Assembly (NCBI RefSeq): GCF_900113255.1
Contig: NZ_FOOR01000002.1
Span: forward strand, 124,001-188,000
Direction of reading: 5' to 3'
DNA from: Novosphingobium sp. CF614
GTDB taxonomy: Bacteria > Pseudomonadota > Alphaproteobacteria > Sphingomonadales > Sphingomonadaceae
Length of the DNA: 64,000 nt
Shown here piece after piece: positions 1-9,138 of the stretch (positions are counted from its first letter, which is position 1; the number at the start of each line of letters is the position of its first letter). The translations under genes and the position numbers were made by a program. The notes under the pieces are model-generated. The model had not been told where the DNA came from. It searched no databases and saw nothing but the letters and a program-made list of their open reading frames with translations.

Positions 1-128
1 AAGCGCGCCATCTTCGCAGCCTCGGCCAGGACCGGCTCGAGATCGGCGGGCACCGCGTCCTGATTGACGAGACGGGCAACAAGACGCGCGGGTGAGGGAG
101 CCGACGCGTCGAGGAACTGGATCTGCAT
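1..128 (-). CDS. pepA: Leucyl aminopeptidase (M17 family), N-terminal fragment cut by window edge
   Basis: Only the first 42 or so codons lie in the window, starting at ATG 128 and running off the left edge. The peptide begins MQIQFLDASAPSPARLVARL and continues with an Ala/Glu-rich helical stretch, which resembles the N-terminal domain of sphingomonad M17 leucyl aminopeptidases; the metal-binding catalytic domain is outside the window. It is transcribed divergently from lptD with about 95 bp between start codons, an arrangement I recall from sphingomonads. The function rests on this short similarity and on context, so it is tentative. Confidence 0.5.
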   Translation of the reverse strand, partial: MQIQFLDASAPSPARLVARLVNQDAVPADLEPVLAEAAKMAR

Positions 129-223
129 GGAATCTCCTGGAATTTCGCGGTGGAGCGCCGAACTTGTGCGCTTCACCGCATGACTGGATTGCAGTTAGGC
201 ACAGGCGATGCGATAGGCAAGCC

Positions 224-2626
224 ATGGTCCCCGCCGCGCAGAACCTGCCGCAAGCCTCGGAGCGTTTCCACATCAAGCGGAAACGCTCTTCATCTTTGGC
301 GATCGCATTTTCCGAACCCTCGACCGTAAACGACCGGGTTGAAGATGCTCCAACCCGCCGCTTGCGCTCCGCTTCACTGGGTATTCTCGCCCTGGGGATC
401 GTGACTGGCGCGGCGCCTTACGCCGCGTGGGCACAGGATCTTTCGCGCCCGGTGGACACCGCTCCGCTGGAAGGACAACCACCCGCCCCGCCATCCACCT
501 CCGCCGACGAAGAACATATCGCCTTCGTCGCCGATACCGTCGATTACGATCAGAATGCCGAACAGGTTACGGCGAACGGCAATGTGATCCTGCGCCGCCA
601 GCTGCAGTCGGTACGCGCGGACACGGTCACGTGGAACCGCAAGAGCGGCCAGATCGTCGCCAGCGGCAATGTCCGCCTCGTCGACGATGACGGCAACCAG
701 CTCTACACGGATCGCGTCGAGCTGACCGACGAGCTCAAGACCGGCATGATGGAGAACCTGCTGCTGGTCCTGCGCGAAGGCGGCAGGCTGGCAGCGATGA
801 AGGGCGAACGCATCGCCAACGGCGACGTCGTCCTCAGCCACGCGGCCTATACCGGATGCAGCGTGGTCGACAGCGACGGCTGCCCCAAGAAGCCGACCTG
901 GCGCGTCGTCGCGAAGCAGGTGATCTACAGCGATGCGCAAAAGCGCGTGCGCTTCAAGGCCGCCCGGCTCGAGCTGTTCGGCGCGCTGCAGGTGCCGTTG
1001 CTGGGACTGACAGTCAGCACCGATGGCCGCGCGGTATCCGGGTTCCTGGTTCCCGACTTGCGTTCAAGCCCATCCAACGGCATCGAGATACGCCAGTCCT
1101 ACTACTGGAAAATCGCCGAGAACCGCGACCTGACCGGCAGCCTGTCCGCCTATACGAAGGCAGCACCGATGGCGTCGGTCGAATACCGTGCCCTCACCGA
1201 CAAGGGTGCCTACCAGATCACCGGTTACGCCACAGCGAGCAACAGGATACCGATCTTCGGTTCCGGCTCGGCGCCCGCGGCCGGCAGCCAGAACGCCTTT
1301 CGCGGCTACGTCTTCGCCAACGGCAGGTTTCAGCTCGACGACAACTGGAGCGTGACCGCCTCGATCCGGCGCGCGACCGATCGCACTTTCCTGCGCCGCT
1401 ACGACATCAACCGCGACGACCGCCTGCGTTCGATGATCGATATCGAGCGGATCGACCAGGACAGCTATTTCTCGTTCGCCGGTTACGCCACGCAGACCAT
1501 GCAGGCCGGCCGCGACCAGGGGCTGATCCCGGTCGCGCTGCCGGTGCTCGACTATCGCCGGCGCTTCGACGACCCGGTGCTGGGCGGCAAGATCGAAACG
1601 CAGTTCAACACGCTCGGCATCAGCCGCAGCGCCGGACAGGACACCCAGCGCGCGTTCGCCAGCACGCAATGGACGCTGCGCAAGATCACCGGTCTCGGAC
1701 AGGAAGTGATCCTGACGGGGCTTGCCCGGGGCGACGTCTATCATTCGGACCAGAACGCCGCGACGAGCACCGTGATCTACCGCGGCGATCCGGGCTGGCA
1801 AACCCGCGCGATCGCGCTTGCGGCGATCGACGTGAAGTGGCCGCTGGTCGGCGAGGCATTCGGCGGCACCCAGGTGCTGACGCCGCGCGTCCAGCTGGTG
1901 GCCAGCCCGACGGTGCGGAACCTGGAGGTTCCGAACGAGGATTCGCGCGCGATCGAGCTGGAAACCGGCAACCTCTTCGCGCTCAACCGCTTTCCGGGCT
2001 ACGATCGCATCGAGGATGGCGTCCGCTTCACTTACGGCTTCGACTGGCAGTTCGAGCGCCCGCGCTGGCGGATCAAGACCACCATCGGCCAATCCATCCG
2101 CCTGAGCAACAAGCCCTCCCTGCTGCCCGAAGGGACCGGACTCACCAACCGGACGTCCGACATCGTCGGCCGCACCGAAGTGCGCTACCGCGACTTCATC
2201 AACGTGATTCACCGCTTCCGCATCGACAAGGACAGTCTGGCGGTACGGCGCAACGAGTTCGACGCGGTCATCGGCAACACCAACACCTACTTCGAGATGG
2301 GCTACACCAAGCTCAACCGGGACATCTCCAGCGAGATCGAGGATTTGCAGGATCGCGAGGAAATCCGCGCCGCCGGCCGTATCGCTTTCGCGAACTACTG
2401 GTCGGTGTTCGGCTCCGCGGTGGTCAACCTGACCGACCGCACCGAAGATCCGACATACGGCTCCGACGGTTTCCAGCCCCTGCGCACGCGCCTGGGCGCC
2501 GCCTACGAGGATGACTGCCTGGAAATCGCCGTCACCTGGCGCCGCGACTACGAGGCGACCGGCGACGCCCGGAGGGGCGACTCCTTCCAGATCCGCTTCA
2601 GCCTCAAGAATATCGGCGTGAGGTAA
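224..2626 (+). CDS. lptD: LPS-assembly outer-membrane protein LptD
   Basis: LptD is the outer-membrane beta-barrel that, with LptE, inserts lipopolysaccharide into the outer leaflet. Counting from ATG 224 (about 800 aa), a hydrophobic export signal lies near residues 47-71 (ends AAWAQ), an LptA-like OstA domain near 95-170 (repeated VTANGNV / IVASGNVRL strands), and a long barrel with many aromatic-terminated strands from about 280 to the C-terminal FSLKNIGVR. Cysteines at 212, 220 and 765 are candidates for the disulfides that link the two LptD domains. The start is uncertain: the reading frame stays open to 92 and there is no Met close to the signal peptide; TTG 362 would give a compact signal peptide. 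surA follows directly, as in other Gram-negatives. Confidence 0.9.
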   Translation: MVPAAQNLPQASERFHIKRKRSSSLAIAFSEPSTVNDRVEDAPTRRLRSASLGILALGIVTGAAPYAAWAQDLSRPVDTAPLEGQPPAPPSTSADEEHIAFVADTVDYDQNAEQVTANGNVILRRQLQSVRADTVTWNRKSGQIVASGNVRLVDDDGNQLYTDRVELTDELKTGMMENLLLVLREGGRLAAMKGERIANGDVVLSHAAYTGCSVVDSDGCPKKPTWRVVAKQVIYSDAQKRVRFKAARLELFGALQVPLLGLTVSTDGRAVSGFLVPDLRSSPSNGIEIRQSYYWKIAENRDLTGSLSAYTKAAPMASVEYRALTDKGAYQITGYATASNRIPIFGSGSAPAAGSQNAFRGYVFANGRFQLDDNWSVTASIRRATDRTFLRRYDINRDDRLRSMIDIERIDQDSYFSFAGYATQTMQAGRDQGLIPVALPVLDYRRRFDDPVLGGKIETQFNTLGISRSAGQDTQRAFASTQWTLRKITGLGQEVILTGLARGDVYHSDQNAATSTVIYRGDPGWQTRAIALAAIDVKWPLVGEAFGGTQVLTPRVQLVASPTVRNLEVPNEDSRAIELETGNLFALNRFPGYDRIEDGVRFTYGFDWQFERPRWRIKTTIGQSIRLSNKPSLLPEGTGLTNRTSDIVGRTEVRYRDFINVIHRFRIDKDSLAVRRNEFDAVIGNTNTYFEMGYTKLNRDISSEIEDLQDREEIRAAGRIAFANYWSVFGSAVVNLTDRTEDPTYGSDGFQPLRTRLGAAYEDDCLEIAVTWRRDYEATGDARRGDSFQIRFSLKNIGVR

Positions 2627-2806
2627 GGATTTGGCATCGTGCCTGGCGCCGGCGCGCCGATCCGGGGATTGCCCTGGGCCTGGCTTCTCGCGCCCGTTGG
2701 CAGCCCGGTGCAAAGCCGCTATCGGGTGCGCTCATTTTCGGTTAAGCCGCAGCACGGCAGGAGCCTGGGACGGATGCGGCAAGCGACTGCGACACGGTTC
2801 CTGCCC

Positions 2807-4210
2807 ATGAATGATCCGGCCGGGCCGGTTGAAGACGGGATTGAGATCACGGTGCAAGCAGTCAATCGCAGCAGGTTCATCAGGCGCGCGTTCATCTCCA
2901 TCGGCAGCCTGGCGGCGCTGGCGGGCGGTCTCGCTGCTCCAGCGACGCTGGCCCAACAGGCCCCACAGGGCGAGATCGTCATTCCGGACGACGTCAAGAT
3001 CTTCGGCAACGACAATCCCAACATCCGCCGGGCCACGGCAGTGGTGAACGGCGCCGTCATCACCGGCACCGATGTGGACCAGCGCCTCGCGCTGATCGTC
3101 GCGGCCAATCAGAGCAAGATCGGCGACGACGAGATGAAGCGCCTGCGGTTGCAGGTGCTGCGCAACCTGATCGACGAAACGCTGCAGATCCAGGAGGCCA
3201 AGGCTTCCGATGTAGAGGTGAGCCAGGCGGAGGTCGACCAGTCCTATGCCCGCGTCGCCGCGCAGAACTTCAACCAGAACACGGAAGCGATGGATGCTTA
3301 TCTCAAGCGGGTCGGCTCCTCGCCGGATTCGCTCAAGCGGCAGATTCGCGGCGAGCTTTCGTGGCAGCGGCTGCTTCAACGCAATGTCGCGCCCTTCATC
3401 AACATCTCGGATGACGAGGTGAACGAGATGCTGGCGCGGCTCAAGGCCGCCAAGGGCACCGACGAGTATCGCCTGGGTGAAATCTACCTCTCGGCAACAC
3501 CCGATGCGCGCCAGCAGGTTCACGACAACGCTTCGCAGATCGTCCAGCAATTGCGCCAGGGCGGCAGCTTCGTCGCCTATGCCCGCCAGTATTCGCAGGC
3601 TTCGACCGCGGCGGTGGGCGGCGACCTGGGGTGGATTCGCCTGGCCCAGCTTCCCAGCGAACTGGCGACAGTGGCGCGCGAAATGCAAACCGGCCAGCTG
3701 GTAGGTCCGATCGAAGTGCCCGGCGGCTTCGACATCCTCTACCTGATCGACAAGCGCCAGGTCCTCACCGCGGACCCGCGCGACGCCGTCCTCGCGCTCA
3801 AGCAGATCTCGATCTCGTTCCCCAAGGGTACGACCGAGGCCCAGGCGGGAGAGCGGGCCGAAGCCTTCGCCACCACCATCAAGACCGCAAAGGGCTGCGG
3901 CGACGTGGACAAAGTGGCCGCCGGGATCGGCGCGCAAGTCGTGGCCAACGATCAGGTCAAGGCTCGCGACCTGCCTCCCCAGATCCAGAACTCGATCCTT
4001 CAGCTCTCCCCCGGCGAGACCTTGGCGCCGTTCGGTTCGCTCGAGGACGGCGTGCGTATCCTCATGCTGTGCGGCCGTGACGATCCGCAGGCCGACAGCG
4101 GTCCGAGCTTCGAGCAGCTCCAGGCGCAGATGGAGGACGACCGCGTGAACAAGCGCGCGCAAATGTACTTGCGCGACCTTCGGCGTGACGCGGTCATCGA
4201 ATACAACTGA
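2807..4210 (+). CDS. surA: Periplasmic chaperone / peptidyl-prolyl isomerase SurA
   Basis: SurA escorts outer-membrane proteins such as LptD through the periplasm. From ATG 2807 (467 aa) an Arg-containing signal peptide ends near TLAQQAP. A SurA N-terminal chaperone region begins near residue 79 (AVVNGAVITGTDVDQRLAL), followed by a parvulin domain at about 220-325 (EYRLGEIYLSA, GGSFVAYARQYS, GGDLGWI). The later segment (LKQISISFPKG, then SILQLSPGETLAPF) looks like a degenerate second parvulin repeat. GTG 2852 is an alternative start that would shorten the basic n-region. The gene sits between lptD and pdxA on the same strand, the usual operon order. Confidence 0.93.
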   Translation: MNDPAGPVEDGIEITVQAVNRSRFIRRAFISIGSLAALAGGLAAPATLAQQAPQGEIVIPDDVKIFGNDNPNIRRATAVVNGAVITGTDVDQRLALIVAANQSKIGDDEMKRLRLQVLRNLIDETLQIQEAKASDVEVSQAEVDQSYARVAAQNFNQNTEAMDAYLKRVGSSPDSLKRQIRGELSWQRLLQRNVAPFINISDDEVNEMLARLKAAKGTDEYRLGEIYLSATPDARQQVHDNASQIVQQLRQGGSFVAYARQYSQASTAAVGGDLGWIRLAQLPSELATVAREMQTGQLVGPIEVPGGFDILYLIDKRQVLTADPRDAVLALKQISISFPKGTTEAQAGERAEAFATTIKTAKGCGDVDKVAAGIGAQVVANDQVKARDLPPQIQNSILQLSPGETLAPFGSLEDGVRILMLCGRDDPQADSGPSFEQLQAQMEDDRVNKRAQMYLRDLRRDAVIEYN

Positions 4211-4233
4211 TCGACTTGGGGGCGGCTGAGATC

Positions 4234-5247
4234 GTGTCGGCCCCGCTTGCCGTTTCACTCGGCGATCCGGCCGGCGTCGGCCCCGAACTGATCGCCGAGG
4301 CCTGGCTGCGCAGGGGCGAAGCCGGCCTTGCGCCGTTCTGCGTCGTGGGCGGCGCCACCGTGCTGATCCACGCGGCAGGCTCGCGCGGCGTTGAACTCGA
4401 CGTCAGGCAAGTCCGATCGCTTGCCGAGGCAGGCGAAGCGTTCGGCGCGGCCCTGCCGGTGATCGACTTCGAGCACGATTGCCCGCCCTCCCTGGGATCG
4501 CCCAGCCGCGAAGGTGCCCGCCTGGCGCTCCATTCGCTGACCCGGGCGACGAGCCTGGCGCTGTCGGGCGAGGCCAGCGGGGTGGTCACCGGGCCGATCG
4601 CCAAATCGAAGCTCGCCGCCGAGGGCTTCACCCAGCCCGGGCAGACCGAATTCCTCGCCGATGCCTGCGGCTTGCCGCATGAGGATGCGGTGATGATGCT
4701 GGCCGGCCCATCGCTGCGCACCGTCCCGCTCACTGTCCATGAACCGCTCGCCGCCGTGCCCGGCCTCATCACGCGCGCTCTGATCGAGCACAAGGCCCGC
4801 ATCGTCGCGCGGGCTCTCGCGCGCGATTTCGGCCTGCCCGATCCGCGCATCGCCGTGACCGGCCTCAACCCCCACGCCGGCGAGGATGGCCGCATGGGAC
4901 GCGAGGATATCGCCGTGATCGCCCCCGCCATCGCCGCGCTACGGGCAGAGGGGCTTTCCATCACCGGCCCCCATCCCGCCGATGCCCTTTTCGCCGCGCG
5001 TGAGCGAAATCGTTACGATGTGGCCTTGTGCATGTACCATGACCAGGCGCTGATCCCCATCAAGACGCTGGACTTCGACCAGGGCGTGAACGTCACGCTT
5101 GGCCTGCCGATCGTGCGCACCTCGCCCGATCACGGCACCGCCTTCGCCATTGCCGGCAAGGGCCTGGCGAGCGCCGGGGCCATGATCGCCGCGCTGCGCA
5201 TGGCGGGCGAATGCGCCGGCAGGCGAACTGCCAGCGAGGCCGGGTGA
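4234..5247 (+). CDS. pdxA: 4-hydroxythreonine-4-phosphate dehydrogenase PdxA
   Basis: PdxA oxidises 4-phosphohydroxy-threonine in the DXP-dependent pyridoxal phosphate pathway, in the cytoplasm. The sequence has the family N-terminal motif GDPAGVGPE, the [14 protein letters not shown] segment, [13 protein letters not shown] near residue 210, and the metal-ligand region [19 protein letters not shown] near 268, ending with [17 protein letters not shown] 4234 is preferred because a GGGGG-rich stretch precedes it; TTG 4216 is in frame and possible. Its TGA overlaps the GTG start of rsmA by 4 bp, implying translational coupling. Confidence 0.95.
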   Translation: MSAPLAVSLGDPAGVGPELIAEAWLRRGEAGLAPFCVVGGATVLIHAAGSRGVELDVRQVRSLAEAGEAFGAALPVIDFEHDCPPSLGSPSREGARLALHSLTRATSLALSGEASGVVTGPIAKSKLAAEGFTQPGQTEFLADACGLPHEDAVMMLAGPSLRTVPLTVHEPLAAVPGLITRALIEHKARIVARALARDFGLPDPRIAVTGLNPHAGEDGRMGREDIAVIAPAIAALRAEGLSITGPHPADALFAARERNRYDVALCMYHDQALIPIKTLDFDQGVNVTLGLPIVRTSPDHGTAFAIAGKGLASAGAMIAALRMAGECAGRRTASEAG

Positions 5248-6074
5248 GCACCGGCACGCCCCCTCTCCCGCCCCTGCGTGAGGTCATCGCGAAGCATGGC
5301 CTTTCCGCCAGCAAGGCGCTCGGCCAGAATTTCCTGTTCGACGAGCAATTGCTTGGCCGGATCGCCGCGATCCCCGGCCCGTTGGACGGGGCCGACGTGC
5401 TGGAAATCGGCCCTGGCCCCGGCGGCTTGACGCGTGCCTTGCTACGCGTCGGCGCCAAAGTCACCGCGATCGAAATGGATCGCCGTTGCCTGCCCGCGCT
5501 CGCCGAAGTCGAGGCTGCCTTTCCGGGCAGGCTCAAAGTGATCGAGGGCGATGCGATGAAGATCGCCCCCGCCTCGCTGTTCGGCGGTCCCTATCATGTC
5601 GTCGCCAACCTGCCGTACAATGTCGGCACGGCGCTGTTCATCGGCTGGCTCGCGGGAGAGGGCTGGCCGCCTCAGTGGCGCTCGCTGACACTGATGTTTC
5701 AGGAGGAAGTCGCGCGGCGCATCGTCGCCACGCCGAATACGTCCGCCTACGGCCGCCTTGCCGTGCTGGCGCAGTGGCGTGGGCAGGCGAAGCTGGCGAT
5801 GAAAGTCCACCGCAGCGCGTTCACCCCGCCCCCAAAGGTCATGTCGGCGATCGTCCATGTCGTGCCGGGCGAAGCGCCGCCGGGCGTATCCATGCGCGTG
5901 CTCGAGCGGGTGACCGAGGCCGCCTTTGGCCAGCGCCGCAAGATGCTGCGCCAGAGCATCAAGGGCGTGCCCGGTGCGCTGGAAGCACTCGAGACACTCG
6001 GCATCGATTCCCAGCGCCGCGCCGAGACGCTCTCGATCGAGGAATTCACCAGCCTAGCAAGGATTCTGAGCTGA
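5244..6074 (+). CDS. rsmA: 16S rRNA (A1518/A1519) dimethyltransferase RsmA/KsgA
   Basis: RsmA dimethylates two adjacent adenosines near the 3' end of 16S rRNA late in 30S assembly. From GTG 5244 (276 aa) the hallmark motifs are [13 protein letters not shown] near residues 23-35, the SAM-binding [11 protein letters not shown] at about 53-63, and the catalytic [11 protein letters not shown] near 122, then [10 protein letters not shown]. The C-terminal helical domain ([14 protein letters not shown]) is complete. The start is fixed by the GTGA overlap with pdxA. The gene ends the lptD-surA-pdxA-rsmA block and converges on the next gene. Confidence 0.96.
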   Translation: MSTGTPPLPPLREVIAKHGLSASKALGQNFLFDEQLLGRIAAIPGPLDGADVLEIGPGPGGLTRALLRVGAKVTAIEMDRRCLPALAEVEAAFPGRLKVIEGDAMKIAPASLFGGPYHVVANLPYNVGTALFIGWLAGEGWPPQWRSLTLMFQEEVARRIVATPNTSAYGRLAVLAQWRGQAKLAMKVHRSAFTPPPKVMSAIVHVVPGEAPPGVSMRVLERVTEAAFGQRRKMLRQSIKGVPGALEALETLGIDSQRRAETLSIEEFTSLARILS

Positions 6075-6110
6075 CCTGCGGCCCGCACCCGCCTCGTCAT
6101 CGATGGGGGA

Positions 6111-6311
6111 TCAGGAATCCATCATCCAGAACAGGGCCCAGGCGAGGCCGGTCGCGGCGAGAAACAGCGCCCACGACCAGTAGAAGTCGTGACCCTGGAT
6201 GAAAGTGTGCTCGATGGCCAGCATGCCGCCACGCGACCCGTTCGACCCCAGAATGCCCGAAACGATCCAGGTCAGGAGGAAGCCTGGTATCAGCGCCTTG
6301 ATGAAAGCCAT
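6111..6311 (-). CDS. Small two-helix membrane protein, function unknown
   Basis: This 66-residue protein has two predicted membrane helices: one near residues 6-23 (ALIPGFLLTWIVSGIL) and one near 44-64 (FYWSWALFLAATGLAWALFWMM). A short polar loop containing GSNGSRGGML connects them. I recognise the general pattern as a conserved hypothetical protein of sphingomonads but cannot assign a role. It is convergent with rsmA (36 bp apart) and lies on the same strand as the upstream permease, separated by about 255 bp that include the permease terminator, so it is probably transcribed separately. Confidence 0.75.
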   Translation of the reverse strand: MAFIKALIPGFLLTWIVSGILGSNGSRGGMLAIEHTFIQGHDFYWSWALFLAATGLAWALFWMMDS

Positions 6312-6499
6312 AAGATTTGCCCGCCCTGGTGTTTCCCCGGCGGAGCTTTTCGCATTTCCTGGTTAATTTCGCGTTAGTCGCCCACGCTATTCCGCGATTT
6401 CCGGAGGGATGCCGCCACCTCTCGCCGCGTTGCTGCTTGTGGAAAAACACGTGGATGACTGGTGGACAGGCTGTCGGAAACCTCGCCGCCGCTTGTCGA

Positions 6500-6528
6500 C
6501 ACAAAGAAGGGGAGCACAACGGCTCCCC
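6500..6528 (-). terminator. Rho-independent terminator for the amino-acid permease
   Basis: A perfect 7-bp stem, GGGGAGC (6509-6515) with GCTCCCC (6522-6528), encloses a 6-nt loop. Read on the minus strand it is followed by a T-rich run (TTCTTTG). It lies about 40 bp past the stop codon of the permease at 6567. Confidence 0.6.
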
Positions 6529-6566
6529 CTCCTTCATACGATCGGCGATGCTGTTACGCCCCCCGC

Positions 6567-8084
6567 TTAAACCGGCGGCACCGGCTGCGGCGGCGCGTCC
6601 GGATCTTCCTCATGGACTTCGATCAAGCCCCGGCCGACATGGCTGCGGCTGCGGCTGTAGAGATGGTAGACCACCAGCCCGATCAGTGCCCAGCCGAAGA
6701 ACAGGGCGATCGTTTCGATCGACAGGCTGAAGAACAGATAGATGCAGCCCAGGATCGCCAGCGGCGCCGTAACCATGATCGCGGGAGTGCGGAACGGCCG
6801 GACCCGGTTCGGATCGGTTCGCCGCAGCACCAGCACGGCGATCGAAACGGCCGCGAACGCGAACAGCGTGCCGGAGTTTGAAACGTCAGCCAGCAGCCCT
6901 ACCGGGAAGAACGCGGCGAACAGCGCCACGAACACGCCCGTGAGCATCGTGATGATATGAGGGGTGTGGAATTTCGGATGCACTTTCGAAAACATCTCGG
7001 GCAACAGGCCGTCGCGGCTCATCACGAAGAAGATACGGGTCTGGCCGAACATCATCATCAGAATGACCGAAGGCAGCGCGATGATCGCCGCGGCGCCGAC
7101 AAGCCACCCGACGAAAGGCCAGCCGACCTGCTTGAGCGTCCATGCCAGTGCCTCCTTCGAGCAGACCACGGCATTTTCATGGATCGCCGCGCAGGCCTGC
7201 GACAGCGCGGGCGTGCCGGGCGACAGCACTTCGCCCCCCGAACCGTAGACCGGTTGCGCGCCGACCGTCCCGATCACACCGGCGGCGACGAGCATGTAGA
7301 AGATCGTGCAGATGGCAAGGCTGCCGATCAGGCCGATCGGCATGTTGCGCTGCGGATTGGTGGTCTCCTCCGCCGCGGTCGAGACCGCGTCGAAGCCGAC
7401 GTAGGCGAAGAAGATCGAAGCCGCGGCGCCCGAAATGCCGGCAAAGCCCAGCGGCGCGAAAGGTGTGAACTGCCCGGTCCGGAGCACTGGAAGCGTCAGG
7501 ATGACGAACATCGACAGCGCGAGGATCTTGATCGCGACCAGCACCGCGTTGACGCTCGCGCTTTCCTTGGTGCCCTTCACCAGCAGCGCCGTCACCAGCG
7601 CCGCGATCAGCATCGCCGGCAAATTGATGATGCCGCCGTCGAACGGCCCGCGCACGAGCGCATGGGGGACGTTTATATCGAAGCTCGTATTGAGCCAGCC
7701 GATGAAATAGCCCGACCAGCCGACCGACACGGCGCCCGCCGCGATCGCGTATTCCAGGATCAGCGCCCAGCCGACCATCCACGCGACCAGTTCACCCATC
7801 ACCGCGTAGCTGTAGGTATAGGCCGAGCCCGAAACCGGCACCATCGCCGCCATTTCGGCATAGCACAAGGCCGCCACCGCGCAGACGAAGCCGGCGATCA
7901 CGAAGGAGAGCATCATGCCCGGCCCCGCTTTCTGCGCGGCTTCGGCGGTGAGGACGAAAATACCCGTGCCGATCACCGCGCCGATCCCCAGCATGGTGAG
8001 TTGGAAGGCTCCGAGCGAGCGATGGAGTGATTTTTTCTCGGCCGTCGCCAGAATGGCATCAAGCGGCTTTACGCGTCCGAACAT
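6567..8084 (-). CDS. Amino acid permease, APC superfamily (cationic amino-acid transporter type)
   Basis: An inner-membrane transporter of 505 residues with about 12-14 hydrophobic helices. The diagnostic APC helix-1 motif GIGAVIGTGIFVLT is at about 33-46, followed by PGMMLSFVIAGFVCAVAALCYAEMAAMVPVSGSAYTYSY, the signature of the APA/CAT subgroup. The C-terminus is a cytosolic basic/acidic tail. Substrate cannot be deduced; CAT-type relatives carry arginine, lysine or neutral amino acids. The start is placed at ATG 8084, preceded by GGGGGTCC; an upstream Met at 8111 is in frame but less likely. It is divergent from panB (145 bp between starts) and ends in its own terminator. Confidence 0.9.
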   Translation of the reverse strand: MFGRVKPLDAILATAEKKSLHRSLGAFQLTMLGIGAVIGTGIFVLTAEAAQKAGPGMMLSFVIAGFVCAVAALCYAEMAAMVPVSGSAYTYSYAVMGELVAWMVGWALILEYAIAAGAVSVGWSGYFIGWLNTSFDINVPHALVRGPFDGGIINLPAMLIAALVTALLVKGTKESASVNAVLVAIKILALSMFVILTLPVLRTGQFTPFAPLGFAGISGAAASIFFAYVGFDAVSTAAEETTNPQRNMPIGLIGSLAICTIFYMLVAAGVIGTVGAQPVYGSGGEVLSPGTPALSQACAAIHENAVVCSKEALAWTLKQVGWPFVGWLVGAAAIIALPSVILMMMFGQTRIFFVMSRDGLLPEMFSKVHPKFHTPHIITMLTGVFVALFAAFFPVGLLADVSNSGTLFAFAAVSIAVLVLRRTDPNRVRPFRTPAIMVTAPLAILGCIYLFFSLSIETIALFFGWALIGLVVYHLYSRSRSHVGRGLIEVHEEDPDAPPQPVPPV

Positions 8085-8229
8085 GCGTGGACCCCCGGAT
8101 TTATGGATCACGCGACGCTAACGACATGCGAAGGCTTGGCAAGAGCGAAGAGCAGGCGGTTCCCCAGCTTTGTCGATCCCCGCGCGCTGGGGTTTGCCCC
8201 GGTCGGGCGGCGGCGCTACAAGCCCTGCC

Positions 8230-9099
8230 ATGTCCACGACCTTTCAACTCGATACCGCGACCAGTCGCGCCAACCCCACGCCCGCGCCGATGAAGCGGTT
8301 GACCATTCCCGCGATCCAGCGCCGCAAGTTCGAGGGCAAGACCGAGGAACCGCTGGTCATGCTCACCGCCTATACGGCGCGCCAGGCGCAACTGCTCGAT
8401 CCGCACTGCGATATATTGCTCGTCGGGGATTCGCTCGGCCAAGTGATCTATGGGCTGCCTTCGACCCTGCCGGTGACGCTGGAGATGATGATCGCCCACG
8501 GCGCCGCCGTGGTGCGCGGCTCCTATCACTCGGTGGTCATCGTGGACATGCCGTTCGGTGCCTACGAGGCGAGCCCGCAGCAGGCCTTCGCGGCGGCGAG
8601 CCGGGTCATGGCCGAAACGGGGTGCGCCGGGGTCAAGCTCGAAGGCGGCCAGGCCATGGCCGAAACGATCGCCTTCCTGACCCAGCGCGGCATTCCCGTC
8701 ATGGCCCACGTCGGGCTGACGCCGCAGGCGGTGAACGCGCTGGGCGGCTATGGCGCGCGGGGCAGGAGCCAGGAGGAACACGCCAAGATCATCGCCGACG
8801 GCCAGGCCATCGCCGATGCCGGGGCCTTCGCCGTGGTGGTCGAAGGCGTGATCGAACCGATCGCCATCGCCATGACGCAGAGCGTCGAAATCCCGGTGAT
8901 CGGCATCGGCGCTTCGGCCCGGTGCGATGGTCAGGTGCTCGTCACCGAGGACATGCTCGGCATGTTCGAGCGCGTTCCCCGCTTCGTGAAGCGCTATGCC
9001 GACATTGCCGGAATGATCTCGGAAACGGCGGCGAAATATGCCGAGGAGGTGCGGAGCCGCACGTTCCCCGGGCCGGAACAGACATATCAGCCGAAATAG
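8230..9099 (+). CDS. panB: 3-methyl-2-oxobutanoate hydroxymethyltransferase PanB
   Basis: PanB transfers a hydroxymethyl group from methylene-tetrahydrofolate to alpha-ketoisovalerate, the first committed step to pantothenate and CoA. The 289-residue product has the family motifs [26 protein letters not shown], the Mg-binding region [18 protein letters not shown], and GHVGLTPQ-like [20 protein letters not shown] 8230 is the start; earlier in-frame codons give a non-conserved extension. No panC lies next to it. It converges on the TPR gene with about 40 bp between stops. Confidence 0.95.
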   Translation: MSTTFQLDTATSRANPTPAPMKRLTIPAIQRRKFEGKTEEPLVMLTAYTARQAQLLDPHCDILLVGDSLGQVIYGLPSTLPVTLEMMIAHGAAVVRGSYHSVVIVDMPFGAYEASPQQAFAAASRVMAETGCAGVKLEGGQAMAETIAFLTQRGIPVMAHVGLTPQAVNALGGYGARGRSQEEHAKIIADGQAIADAGAFAVVVEGVIEPIAIAMTQSVEIPVIGIGASARCDGQVLVTEDMLGMFERVPRFVKRYADIAGMISETAAKYAEEVRSRTFPGPEQTYQPK

Positions 9100-9138
9100 G
9101 CCGCTCGCCGCCGATCGCGCCCAGTTCCGTCGCCCCGT